Below, in pieces: positions 1 to 11,362 of a DNA stretch of 64,000 nucleotides. Each line of letters opens with the position of its first letter. Position 1 is the stretch's first letter. The stretch lies in NCBI RefSeq assembly GCF_001625195.1, contig NC_054389.1, forward strand, positions 1,178,001-1,242,000. Direction: 5' to 3'. This DNA comes from Drechmeria coniospora. Lineage: Eukaryota > Ascomycota > Sordariomycetes > Hypocreales > Ophiocordycipitaceae. Position numbers and translations under genes: made by a program. A model generated the notes under the pieces. It was not told where the DNA came from, searched no databases, and was given only the letters and a program-made list of their open reading frames with translations.

Positions 1-2305
1 TTCCCATCATTCTGGCTGCTCACCAACGCATCACCTACGAATTCCTCAGTACCTGCCTGGGAGGTGCTTACACGTATCCAGACGACGCCGACAAGTGGGA
101 GGGCATGGATTGGGCTCGAAAAGGCAATCTGCTGCATCCTTAATTGGCCAGCTCTCTCGCCTTTCATCATCTACGGACGGCAGCCTCAGCTTCTGCTTGA
201 CCGCAACGTCCAACCAACGTCACAAGGGAGACACAGACGTTCCTCTCGGCACCCATTGACCCAACTCCCTTCACCGGTTCTCCGCACCTCATCGATGCGG
301 CCGGAAGCTCTGCTCTTTGCGCATACCAGAGCGGATGGGCCATTCTTGGGCGAACACGTCATCCATCGAGCATACACCCGCCAGCCAGCTCTGTTGCTTC
401 CGTCGTGCGTCTCGACGTGGACGTCACAAAACGGGGCCGGGACGCATGATACGTTCCGATGATTCGCATCGCCCGATGGAATGGAAGGAAGCTCTTCGAG
501 CCGCCCTTTGGGGCACAGAGCTTGCCGAGGCTGCCTGGGCGGGAGCCGATCCGAAGTGAGACGCGAGACGATTCAGCTTCTGTCGAACTTGTCCTTTTTT
601 TTGTCTTTTGCCCCCTCGTCCGTGGGATGCGAGCGCAGGGGGTTGGACCTGGGCTGGTGCTAGATCGCACTGGTCCTCGGCGCGCTGGCGAAAAGCAATT
701 TCTGCCGAGTTCGTGTGGAAAGATGCAAGGGGGCCGACTCGCACGTTTCAACGGCGAGTGGGTGCCACGACGGTGCCGGCGATCAGCGTGTTACCGGTAC
801 CATTGGCAGCACTAACCGGCACCTCGATGCTGCGAGTGCTCCGTACGGCACGTACGCATCTCGGTTGTTCGAGCAACACAAGATCCTCGCTGCAAAGAGC
901 CGATGGCCAGCACGACGACTCACGTCGTTCGCACCGGAGAGTCCCCCTTCCGCAGAGCGACTCGCATGTATGGAGATTCGTTTCTCGGCGGACTACTTTG
1001 GCATCAATACCTACAGGCTGCTACTGCTGTACTTGTAGGTGCTTGGCCACGCTACTGGTACTTGTAGGTATTACTTGTAGGTGTTGCTGACTTGCCTACT
1101 ACTAGGTAGTTAGCAGGTACTGCTTGGGCATTGGCCTCACAGCGAGCCGCCACGGCTACCTCGCCACCTGCACCGCCACCCGTGGTCAGTCCAGAGGCCA
1201 GCACCGACCTCGTCATGCCCATCAACCGCCTCCATCCTCCTCCCGACACCCACCTACCCACCAACTCAACCTTGGATGGCGAGAAATCGTACCGAGGGCA
1301 CCGCCGCCAAGGCCCCCCTTCATCGAGCCGCAGCCCACCTCGGCCTTGTCGTTTTGTCACGCGGCAGAGGGGGGAGTCGGGCATTGACCGTCGTCGGCAT
1401 CCCCTCGGGTCAACGTCATGCATCTGCTGCCGTCTCGCCCCCGGCCAGACTGTCCTCCCGCTCTAGACTCGAACGGGGAAGGTGGTGCGTGCTCCGTTCG
1501 ACTCGACTTCACCCGAGAGCCTTGGGGGCCAAAGCGATGACGTGCATGTGGAGGTTCCCTCTTTGACCGTGGGCATTTAAGCATAGCGACAAGCTTACGG
1601 CGATGAAGGAACTGTCACACGTCACCCACCCGTGCGTGGGCTGTGCCCGCCGCTCCGAGCTGGACGACCATGGCACTCAACAACGGACCAGAAAACGATT
1701 CGTCGAGTTCAGATAAGGTGTGGCAGGATTTAGTTTGTTAGCGACGGCCCAGGCCGCTGTATGGAACGCACCCCATTGGAAGGATGCATCGGATGACATT
1801 CCAACGAGTTCTACAGGCACGTGGTCCAGCCGCTGTCTTGAATTGCAACGGGAGAGTACCACTGCTACCATATTAAGATGTACTTGTACGCATGTTTGCA
1901 TAGAGTCGTAGGGAGTAGAGAAAGGCACAAGTACTTGCAATACGGTAGGTATGTGTTTGTGCTCCGTGAATTCCTTGCCCAATTCCGCTCTCACCCGAGC
2001 TGCCATTGGCCGAGTTGGTGGATGGCATGACAGCAAGCTTCACATCAGCCGATCCATTAGTTGGTGGGTCGATTTCCCCCTTTGCGCGTACGGAGGGAGT
2101 ACTGTATTACAAGCAAGTACAACTACTCCGTACAACTACAAGAAATATTACCCACTGTATGGAGTGCTCCGTGATTAATTGTACTTGCTCCCAACGAGCA
2201 GAGGAACCGACCAAGTTGCGGCGGCAAAAAGAGAGCGTCCCCCCACACGTCAGGAGGAACATGGACGAGGGATGCAAAAAAACGATGCGTCCGCGATGTA
2301 TTGCT
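1..2305. other. Gene-poor left edge, no gene supported
   Basis: No reading frame here gives a recognisable protein. The open frames are short, overlap on both strands and change composition along their length, as expected for chance frames in GC-rich DNA. Positions 1031-1082 hold three copies of ACTTGTAGGT. TAC-rich intergenic motifs (TACGGAGTA type) appear around 1877-1950 and 2095-2165. The first kilobase could be untranslated sequence of a gene outside the window, but nothing shows this directly. Confidence 0.5.
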
Positions 2306-2387
2306 TGCGTAATCTGGGAATCGAACCCAGGGCTCCCCGACGTTACACGGATGGCAACGGAGAATTTTACCACTAAACCAATTACGC
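2306..2387 (-). tRNA. tRNA-Gly(GCC) with an 11-nt intron, copy 1
   Basis: On the minus strand a cloverleaf can be folded: acceptor GCGTAAT pairs with ATTACGC, discriminator A, D-arm GTTTAGTGGTAAAAT, anticodon loop TTGCCAT (anticodon GCC, glycine), and T-arm CTGGG-TTCGATT-CCCAG. The anticodon stem CTCCG pairs with CGGGG only if 11 nt (TCCGTGTAACG) are removed after position 37, the standard place for nuclear tRNA introns. Length is 82 nt, that is 71 plus the intron. The second copy lies 16 nt away. Seen directly from base pairing; splicing by the tRNA endonuclease is inferred. Confidence 0.95.
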
Positions 2388-2403
2388 CAAGTGGAACGGC
2401 ATT

Positions 2404-2485
2404 TGCGTAATCTGGGAATCGAACCCAGGGCTCCCCGACGTTGCACGGATGGCAACGGAGAATTTTACCACTAAACCAATTACGC
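2404..2485 (-). tRNA. tRNA-Gly(GCC) with an 11-nt intron, copy 2
   Basis: Tandem duplicate of the tRNA 16 nt downstream on the plus axis. The mature sequence is identical; the only difference is one base in the intron (TCCGTGCAACG against TCCGTGTAACG), which leaves the mature tRNA unaltered. Same orientation, anticodon GCC. The repeat period of 98 bp points to a recent local duplication. Confidence 0.95.
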
Positions 2486-4220
2486 ATGGTTGATGGGCGA
2501 CCTTGATCGCTCAAGTGACCCGCTTGTGAGTTTGCTGTGCGTTATTTGCATTGAGGTGTTGCAATACAATTTGAGCAACCATTGGCATCTTCTCGTCACC
2601 GGCCTCACGTTTGCCGTGGCCATGAGCCGCTTGCACGGCGACGACGGTCGGAGAACATCTACTAGATGAATTTTACCTGCGTCGACGAGCACACCCTGCA
2701 TTTTGAGTTTGATGCTTTTCAAACGGCAGACATGTGCTGATGCTCTTTTCTTGGTCTTGTCGATTGCCGTGTTTTCTCCTCCTTTCCTGCCGCCTCTCGG
2801 AGCTGCGTGTCGATGCGCACTGATGACTGCTCGAGATCAAGCTACGGGCGGTTGCATGCCCAGTGGCGACATCAGGGCCAGTCCCGTTGTGAATCCATCA
2901 GGAGGGAAAAGAAGGAAAATATTTGCATCAACCAACGCGGGCTTTCCCATGCTATTCAGCAACTGCCATGCACGTAGAAGAGCGGAGGGTAGGTGACGAT
3001 GCATATGCAAACAAAAGCAGTCATGGACTCGGCGGTCTCGACCGCACGTTGTAGGTTGCCAGGCCGAATGGTTCAGCAAGGGAAGCGTGTCGAATGGGTG
3101 GCCGAAATACGCCGTCGGTGAGGACGCGTGGCTTGTCCGTATTGCAGCAGCGCAGGGTTTACGTCACCTCGACCAGCAGGTAGGTTGTGGCGTCGCCATG
3201 CCGACTTGTTCTGTGTTTGGCGTTGACTTGCTCAATTCCACGACACCCTCTTGCTACCTGTCCTCTCTTGGCGACGACAACGGGCTTTCCATTTCTTTCG
3301 TTGCAAATGCACCTCGGTGCCTACGAATGGTTTGCGTCAGGGCATCGCTCATTCGGGTTCCTCCTACGAGCGACCCTTTTTTCACCAACGTAAACTCGGT
3401 AGGATGCTATCCAGATTGACAACGCCCACTCCAGGGTAGGCCGCCACTCAACAGGCTGCCGCACGAGCGAGTGCCACACCAATGAAATCATGACGATGGA
3501 TGCCCCAATTCCTTGGAGAAGCCATCTGACGTGGAACCCCAGAGTCGAGGATACTTGAACCATTCGCCGGCTTCCATGGAAGGTGGCGGCGAAACGGTGA
3601 ACACCGCCAAGAGCGGCGGGGAGGAAGGGGGGGAGCTGTGCTGGTCACCGATGGCTGCCGATGGGCGAGAACGCTTGCGGAGCGAGACTCGACTCGGCCG
3701 TCAACCTTCTTGACCGACGCACAAGTCCCATGATGCCGAATGCGGTGCAGATCGACCATGGGCCATTTGACAGTCCGAAAGCCGGCGGGCCGTCCGGACA
3801 AAGAGTGGATACCGGGACCGGCGGGCCGTCCGCCCATGGCCGTGTCCGCCGGGGTGGATCCCTGGCGTGGCGGCTTACCGGACAGCTCGTTCCCTCGTTC
3901 ACTCGTTCACGCCGAGCCTTGGCAGCATGCACGGTTACCTTTGGGTGTCGCGTGCAGGGCACGTTTGAGGCGCAGCCCTGCAGGCTTGGGCTTGGTATGG
4001 CCTCGAGGAGAAAGGGGGCAAGCGAGTTTGCTGACGCTTCGTGTCGTGCGACTTGAGATTGGGTGAGCACAGTGGCCGTTTCTGCAGCACGGTGTTGTTG
4101 GTCTCGTGTGCCATGCTCTGCGCATGCAAGTACTGCACAAGCAATGCAGTACACTGTACGGAGTACAGGTGCTTTTTCTTCAAGGAGACCATAGTACGGT
4201 ACTTGTAAGTATGTATTTGT
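2486..4220. other. Intergenic, no gene supported
   Basis: Both strands carry only short overlapping frames without recognisable domains or convincing splice structure. GC-rich between about 3500 and 4050. No RNA gene or mobile element seen. The 3' end (4138-4215) becomes rich in GTAC and TACGGAGTAC words and leads into the satellite array that follows. Confidence 0.5.
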
Positions 4221-4409
4221 GCTGTACGTAGCTGTACTGTACGTAGCTGTACTGTACGTAGCTGTACTGTACGTAGCTGTACTGTACGTTGCTGTACTTA
4301 CTGTACGTAGCTGTACTTTACGTTGCTGTACTTACTGTACGTCGCTGTACTTTACGTTGCTGTACTTACTGTACGTCGCTGTACTTTACGTTGCTGTACT
4401 GTACTGTAC
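4221..4409 (+). repeat. GTAC-rich satellite with 34-bp higher-order units
   Basis: The array starts with about four copies of the 15-bp unit GCTGTACTGTACGTA (to 4290). It then becomes a 34-bp higher-order repeat, a 19-bp element (GCTGTACTTACTGTACGTM) plus a 15-bp element (GCTGTACTTTACGTT), repeated at 4291-4324, 4325-4358 and 4359-4392. It decays into GTACT repeats. The open frame through it (repeated LYVAV) is a by-product of the 15-bp period, not a gene. Confidence 0.9.
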
Positions 4410-5743
4410 ATTTAATTACATGTAAATGTCCAGCAAGTAAATACAAACTGTAGTCCACGCTCGATGCGTTATTGTCCATACCTTGATCCCACTCTTGGCA
4501 TTCTGCGCACTCGTGCAAGTGCTCCATATTGTGTGCGGTAATTTCATGGCACGTGTACCACCATGTGCAAGTACAACGACTTACTTCTAAGCAAGTACTT
4601 AAGTATACTTACTCCGTACAGTACTTGTGCTTGTACGGAGTAATTACCTGTGCCGTAAAACATGCACTTCCGAAAGGACTCGTGTTGGCCATGCTGAGCT
4701 TCGTCGACTGACGAGATCCGCCAAGGAGAACAAGATTTTTGCCAAGCAGCGGCCGTGCTTGGCATGGACCGTTTCAAGCACGGAGGCGAAGTTTGTCGGC
4801 ATGCAACCAAGTACTGCAAGTACAGTAATACATGTACAGTACTCCGTATTACAACGTACAATTACATGCACCTCCAGACAGATCCGGCACCGGCCAAGGC
4901 TCGCCCCGTGCAGCATGCAGGCGGAAAAGGCGCTGGCTCGGTGGTTACCTAGTATCGAGCGGGTCACGGCTCAACAGCGAGCTGGGCTAGGGGTCGTCAA
5001 CCACCAAGTATAAGTACCTATGTAGTAGGGAGAGTGCGGCGTACTTGGTTGTACATGCACTCCGCACAGTACTCGTAATGAGGCCAAATGGCGACGGCAA
5101 GTGGGAAATAAGAAAAGTAAACTCCGAGGCTGGTCACATATGACGGCGTCGTCCGACAGGCATCCAACAATACTCGTGCACGAATGATGCGACAAGAAAT
5201 GTTCCGCAATGGCGAGGACCTGCACCCTCGGACTTGCACTGCACCGCGGCCCGACGGTACGTGCGAGGAGGCAAAGACGAGTGCCGTGGGTGCAAAAGGC
5301 ATACCTCCTGCCAGAAGTCACTTTCCTCGTTGTCGACGTGGGAAGATACTTGACCGGCTATGAAGGCATCTTTCCCTTGCCGCACACAGCTGGACCTGTA
5401 TGGGTTCTCAGGTACATGCACCGTACTGTAAGTACGCACAGTGATTGGGAAAGCGGCAGCAGCAATATTCGCCACGCCAGCCGGTCAGCAAAATAGCATT
5501 ACGAATTACGGCTATCAAGTACGTAAGTACTTAAGTAAGTGCTTTGGTGCAGTATTTTGTCACACCGCCGCCGCTTGGCCCTCCTTTTTTTCTTTCTTCG
5601 CAGGACGCTCCATAGACGGGAGAAGGGCTACTGGAGAAGGGCTACAGGTGCTGTACGAAGGAATACTCGCAGTACTTGCACCAGCACAAGAAGCAGTAGC
5701 AAGTAAGTGCTCCGTACGCGTACAGTATAATTAGTACTTACTG

Positions 5744-5781
5744 TACTCCGTACTCCATACTCCGTACTCCATACTCCGTAC
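5744..5781 (+). repeat. 7-bp tandem repeat TACTCCR
   Basis: Five head-to-tail copies of TACTCC followed by G or A in strict alternation (G, A, G, A, G), ending in TAC. It shows the dispersed motif can itself expand in tandem. Confidence 0.9.
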
Positions 5782-7186
5782 TGTACGTACTTACTGTACA
5801 GTACTTACAGTACTTAGGTGTTTAGTACAACTGCCGACGCAACGGCGCCGGGGTCCAGGGTTCAGGGCGGATCCTGCGTGCCTTGACCAAGGATCCTACG
5901 CGGCCATCGTGTCACCATAAGCACAGCTGCGTGAAATCGGGGCACCCGTCACGAAATGGCAACGACCACTCGTGCTGTAGTCACACGTAGCACGTGGTGG
6001 TCGCCGCCAGCTGGAGGGCGTTTCACCTTGTCCTCGCGGCGACAAGTGCACTCCGTACTATGCAGTCGTCCCTTGCTGGAGGGAGTTGGTCGGACGAGGT
6101 GCGAAGCCTCCTGACTTGAAACCTAGCGGTGGGTTTGTCGGCACATTTCCCGAGCCGCACTGCCTTTTGCTACCAGGAACCTGCTACTGGTGCCTAGTAG
6201 CTAGCATTGCAGAGCCACAGCAGGTGCTTAGCACTAGGCCGCTGTACGAGGGCATGTGGTGTGCAAGTAGGGGTCCGTACAGGTCGTAATACTTGCCTGT
6301 ACTTGCAGTTCGTACAAGCAATACGGTACATGTACGGAGTACTGTAGGCACTTGAGTACTTGAAAAATACCAACTACGGAGTACTAGGTAGCTGATACCA
6401 CGAGTACTCAAGTACAGTAAGTACTATTACTTGTACAAGTACGTATTTGCTCCGTACCTGCCAAGGACCGTGATGTGTATATGTACAATAATTGTACGCA
6501 CTTGCACTTGCATGCAAGTAAAAGCGAGCATGAGTACTCCGTACAGGTACATGCGCTTGCTGGTATGCTACCTATGTATAGCACAGACAACAGATAACGT
6601 GCGGTGGATCCAGCACTAAATTACCTCCTTCAACGAGCATTGTACAAGTACTGTACCAGTAGTTGTAGGTACAGTACAAGCAGTAATACGGACTTGGTAC
6701 GAGGTAATGCGCAGCACAAGCAAGTACAGCAGGTGGCAATACGTGCCAGTACAAGTACAGGTGCAGACACTGCACGGAGTGCTCCATACTTGCTGCCTTC
6801 ATAGGACCTCCAGCACGGCATGTACTGCACTTGCATGTACAGTACTTACTTTGTACGCACAAGTACAACCAGGTGTACCTGGAGGCCGCAGGACGACACC
6901 AGCAACCCGTGCGCGCCGAGAGCCAAAAGATTGGCCGGCAACGTCGCGCCAATCACCAGGCAACGATATGATATGCCCATGCCCCTGTTGCGCCCCGGTG
7001 CCTTCTAGAAGCGCGGCCAGCCCTTCTGTGCGTCGAGGCGGGGCGCTGCAGGAATTTCGACAGGGATGCATCATGCAGCCCGAGGACGCGTGCAGCGTGC
7101 TTGCAGCACAAGCACGGCAGCAGGCACAAGGTCTTGTTGCACTTGTACTGTACAGTAGGCGCACACCTGCAAGTGCAGGTGGCAGC

Positions 7187-7214
7187 GTGCGGCGTGCGGC
7201 GTGCGGCGTGCGGC
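7187..7214 (+). repeat. 7-bp tandem repeat GTGCGGC
   Basis: Four copies of GTGCGGC, the last with a G to A change, in GC-rich intergenic DNA. Simple microsatellite; no function seen. Confidence 0.85.
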
Positions 7215-8339
7215 ATGCGTCGAGGCACTTTCGCGCAACGCTGGCAGCCGGCGGGCGAGCGAGGCAGGCAAGGCGAGCGCCCGTCGGCCGTCGCCGTCCC
7301 ATCCGCCCACGCATCATCCGCGCCATCGCATCCCCCCCCTTCGGCCCTGCAGCATGGCCAAAGGAGAGCGGGCACAAAGGTCACGGCGCGTTGGTGCCGG
7401 GGACGTCGTGCGAGGACGGCGCCGCGGCGGTTTTGCCAGGGCGCAGGTATCAATGCGAATGCGGCACGCGGGCCTATGACGCAATGCTCGTCGTAGAAAC
7501 CCGTTGCCGCATAGCCGTGGCCCCGGCGGCGCTCGAGTCGGTCGTGTTGAGCGATGGCTACCATGGAATCAGCGTCGTCATGGCCGGTGTAGGATCCGTA
7601 TTTTGCCAATTTCCGGGGGCCCATCCCATGGGGAGCTTGGAGAGGGGCCAACGGAATTGGGGGGGAGGGAGGGGTTGGCCTCCCAAGATCGTGGGGCAGA
7701 CGCGCGCTCGCCGCCGGATCCCATCTCAATACGAAGCGTTCGTCGTCGGCGTGCGGTGCGAGGGCGGTTTTTTTTTGGCCTTCCCCAGGCGACCCCCCGC
7801 CTCCCACTGCCCTAAGTGTGTGTGCTGTAATTAGGGACCTAGGGGCTTGGTGGTGGTACCTGCATGGGTTGTACTGTACTGTGCTGTACTTGCGGTACTC
7901 CGTACTCTGCAGGTATACTTACTAGTACCTGGTGATGATGCAACATTGTTCTCGCACGCCCGAGTGTTCGCACACAACTCGTCGTCGTGGACGTTCGCGT
8001 ACGGTCCATTCGCTCTCGCAGCGAGCTACGTGCAGTCCTGCAGGAAGCGTCATCAATCGAGTCCGAGTCCTCGCCATCGCCTCTGTCTGCTTGGCGTGTC
8101 ATGAAAAGGGCGGGCTTGGATTGAACCGGGTGGCCAAGACATGGGAACGAATGGCATCTTTGTCCGGGCGTGCCGTGACGGAGCCCTGAATGGCAGGTCT
8201 CACCCACCACTCGGACATTGTAAAGCTGAGCGTCGTGCTACTGCACTTACAGATTACTTGTAGTGCGAATGTACAGTAGCAAGTACCTGTACTGGCGAGT
8301 GCACATGTAATGGCTGCCATGGGAGGTACTGTGCTGTCC

Positions 8340-8370
8340 TTGCGCCGTTTTTGCGCCGTTCTTGCGCCGT
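8340..8370 (+). repeat. Three copies of TTGCGCCGT
   Basis: Three copies of TTGCGCCGT spaced 11 bp apart, within motif-rich intergenic DNA about 600 bp upstream of the small conserved gene. A repeated factor-binding site is possible but unsupported. Confidence 0.6.
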
Positions 8371-8697
8371 ACAGTATTCGCATCTGCTCTGCACGGCATT
8401 GGCAAGTACAGAGGTACTGTTGGTACTCCGAGCTGCACTAGCACTCCCCTGCCTACGGGTTTACGCGTGTCGCCGTGCAGAGCGCAATCGGTACCGGATT
8501 GTTACGTCCTGACCGACTAGCAGCAATCCTATCGGCGACTGACTAGTACGCCAGCCCAGGTACACCTGCCCGTACCAGTACTTGCCCGTACAGTACGAGC
8601 ACAGGAGTAACCCAGGAGGAAGGTAATGAATGTCGGCAACTAGGCGAGCCAGGTAAGCCGATATGCACTTGGCACCGCACCGAATGCCGCTCGCCCG

Positions 8698-8704
8698 TAT
8701 AAAG
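8698..8704 (+). promoter_or_regulatory. TATA-like element of the 78-aa gene
   Basis: TATAAAG lies 235 bp upstream of the predicted ATG. It is followed by a CT-rich tract (8784-8819, CTT repeats) and by a C/A-rich leader right up to the ATG. This TATA, CT-tract, C/A-leader arrangement is common at strongly expressed genes of filamentous fungi. Promoter role is inferred. Confidence 0.5.
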
Positions 8705-8938
8705 ACGCAGGCCACCTCCCCGTCGACTTGCCTCTCCTCTCGCCCAGCTGCCTCTCAACAAATCTCGTCATCCAAGTCTACCGCCCTCCTCTTCTCTTCT
8801 TCTTCTTCTTCTTCTTCTTACTTCAACCGCTCGCCCTCTCAGTCGCAGCCAGTCCATCTCCACGTCCTCCGTGTCCTCTCTTCGACGACCACCTCCAAGC
8901 CCAAGCCCACGCCCACAACCACAACCACAACCACCACA

Positions 8939-9233
8939 ATGCCTGGCTCGTCCGCCTCCGCCGCCGTCTCTCCTGTCCAGCCGCAGCCCGCGGCGGCTTT
9001 CGGCCTCGGTGACAACAAGGGCATCAAATTCCACATCAAGACTGGCAACGGCCGCTGGGCCTGCACCCTGCAGGACCGTGTCTCCTAGTTTGTCGCCCCC
9101 ATGCCGTCTCCTCCGCGCCGGCAGTGTTCTGACAGCGTACAGCGAGCGCATGAAGGCTGCCCGCACCAGCTCGGTCGACTCGGTCGACTCGGTCGACTCG
9201 AGCGCCTCGTCCAGCTCCTCCGGCAGCGCATAG
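8939..9233 (+). CDS. Small conserved fungal protein, 78 aa, unknown function
   Basis: Exons 8939-9077 and 9136-9233; 58-nt intron (donor GTGTCT, acceptor GACAG). Splicing joins LQD to PYSERMKAAR and keeps the frame. The protein has a Ser/Ala/Pro-rich N-terminus, a conserved-looking core (GIKFHIKTGNGRWACTLQD, then PYSERMKAAR), and a C-terminus made of SVD repeats and serines. I believe this core recurs in small uncharacterised Sordariomycete proteins, but no function is known to me. The start was chosen because the upstream in-frame sequence is a Ser/Thr-rich translation of the CT-rich leader. No signal peptide or membrane segment. The intron boundary rests on frame and motif continuity; its branch site is not clear. 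Confidence 0.7.
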
Positions 9234-11362
9234 ACGCTCGACAGAAAAAAAAGGACACTCGTCACCGCTGGCGCCAGCCTCGTGGAGACCTGTCATGGGC
9301 GCCGGCGTCCGGTGCCATGGATTGGTAATGACAAACACGTACCGACACGGCGTTGGCCCTCCATGTGGCGTTTTGCTTCTTTTCCCCCGGACGGCCGCCT
9401 CGGTGGTCCCTCCGGCTTCGCGGCACCCCCCCTTGCCCCGTCACCCCCTCCACCATCAGGCAACTTGCCGCGAAAAGCCCGAGCAGTTTGCTTATCGCCG
9501 GCCCTCCGGAGATTCCTTGTCCTCTGCCTCCGCGCCGGACTTTTCCGCGCCGACAGGGACATGCCCTTTTCATTTGCAATGAGCGATGTCATCCAAGTAC
9601 AGTACACGGCGCGCCTTGATTATTTCCCCCATCATCGGTTCGGTTTAGGCGAATACCAATTGAAGCTTTTCTTTGCCACCTCGGCTTCCCACCTTGTGTT
9701 GGACCTCGCTGGCCCCTCTTGCGCTGATGGCCATGGCAATTAGTTGTCCATGTACTCTGTAGGTGTGCAGGCGCTTGTACTGTAGGGAGCAGGGGTACTT
9801 GGGTGCAAGTACTTACTCCGTACACTGCACGTGCAAGTACAAGTTCTCCGTATTTCTTTTGTCCTGTGCTCCGTACCAGTTGTGATTCAGTTGCCATGCC
9901 CCTCTAGTGGTCAGCGAGCGTCCGTCCCGACTCCAACCTACAGTACTGTACCTACTTGGTACTGGAGGATCAGCTCACGTTCACAGTCGACCAAACGGAC
10001 CGCGGAGGCGTCGGCACTGATCTGATGGGTTGATTTTTGCCAGGTTCGACGCAAGGTCCATTTGCTGGACTGCCAAGCCAAGCCCAAACGGATGTATCAT
10101 TCGGTTCCTCCCTCCTAGTGAACGTGTACTTGGTACGAGTAAGTAAGTACCTAGTACTGCATGAGTGCAGTCCAGTAAGTAATATGCAAAGTGCTCCGTA
10201 CTGTAGTTGCACTTTTCAGTACCAGGTAGCTGTACTTGGTTGCAACTAGCCAGAGGCGCTGCTCGGCACTGTAAGTACTGTACTTGCATGTACAGTAAGT
10301 ACGAAACACGGTCACCGCTTTTCCTCGCCAAGTATTACTTGACTGTTTCTTACTACAGTACAGTACTAATTACCTAGGTACCTAGTACTGTAGATACTGT
10401 GCAGTACTTACTCCGTAGTTGTAGTTGTATTACTCCGTACTCTCAGAGTATTCCGTAAGCTCAGTACAGCCAGCGCTACCGCCCAGCGGCTTTTTCTGCC
10501 CCAGCAAGCCTCTCTTCTCCACGGGGTAATTACTAGGTAGACACGCAGGCGGCGCGAATTCTGCCGTCGCCGACCCCGTGGCTTTCCCCGCTCCGATGTT
10601 TTCCGTCCCTGCAGCCCTCGCGACACTGACCATGACCGACGTAGCATTTGCTCAGTCTCGACTCTCGCGCCTGGCCTCGGGTTTCGGAAGGTAACCCTCT
10701 TTGCGGTTGGTAACGAGTTCCCCGTCCCACAAGGGAGACGGTGGCTTCTGCAGCTAGCGAATCTCCCGCGTATTCTGCTGATCCTCCATCTCGCTGACCT
10801 GCATGTTCCTTCTCTTTCAAAAATTTTTTCTCTTTCCAAACGGAACCATTCTTCATCTCCGAGATATGACCTCCGCATCGACGTAAACAGACTTCATTTC
10901 ACCACGGCCGTGGCCTCGATGGAGCGGTGCGCGCTGCCGAGCCCAGGCAGCAGGGAAAGTCACGTGGCTGTGGCCGTGCAGATACTGTACGTGGCAGTTT
11001 CAGTCTTGTCCGCTTCGGGACGAGGCGTCTGATGACTGTGGCGAAGGCGAACCGCACCGGCAAACCTACGAGGAAGTGTCGGGCCTGCGAAACGACCGTC
11101 GCCATGAGGCCTCCTCGTCACGGCGCCCACCCTCGAGCTCCTCCATCCTACAGCCTGTTCCGTGATTGAGACGTCGACTCGCCTTCATATCCCGACGTTG
11201 CCTTTCGCACGCCATCGCCTCGCTCACTTGTCGTCTTCCCGCCTGCCTTCGCCCCCCCCCCCCCCCCCGCAGCTCCATTCCTCCGCCTCCCCGCCTTTGT
11301 CTGACGTCAGACATCAGCGAGGACATCAGCCAAGGTCATCGGCCAAGTCATCAGCGAGCACG
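9234..11362. other. Intergenic, no gene supported
   Basis: The first 500 bp probably include the 3' untranslated region of the small gene. Motif-rich patches (TACTCCGTAC, AAGTACTTAC) occur at 9745-9860, 9940-9960, 10130-10290 and 10360-10440. From 10,480 to 11,360 the DNA is GC-rich and likely holds the promoter and leader of the next gene, including a 17-bp C run. Open frames on both strands show no recognisable protein. Confidence 0.5.
11252..11268 (+). repeat. C17 homopolymer in a 5' leader
   Basis: Seventeen consecutive C residues about 95 bp upstream of the start codon of the 383-aa membrane protein gene. Long C/G runs like this are rare in the window (two others, at 49,043 and 49,652) and are prone to length errors in assemblies. 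Confidence 0.9.

Larger units (their letters stand above)
4410..8690. repeat. Long intergenic tract packed with TACGGAGTA-family motifs
   Basis: No gene is supported over 4.3 kb. GTAC, TACGGAGTA and its complement TACTCCGTA recur at irregular spacing, especially 4580-4880, 5000-5090, 5510-5820, 6280-6900, 7860-7930 and 8220-8600. The interval 6890-7830 is GC-rich with long overlapping frames on both strands (up to 375 codons), but these have no recognisable domain and biased composition, so they are left out. Other simple repeats are listed separately. Confidence 0.6.

Noticed and set aside
1..1600. Possible gene fragment at the left edge
   Set aside because: No frame of useful length with family resemblance or coherent splice sites.
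6707..7834. 375-codon plus-strand frame with 284-codon opposite frame
   Set aside because: Starts in motif-rich repeats, then Arg/Ala-rich GC DNA; no domain and both strands equally open, as expected in GC-rich sequence.
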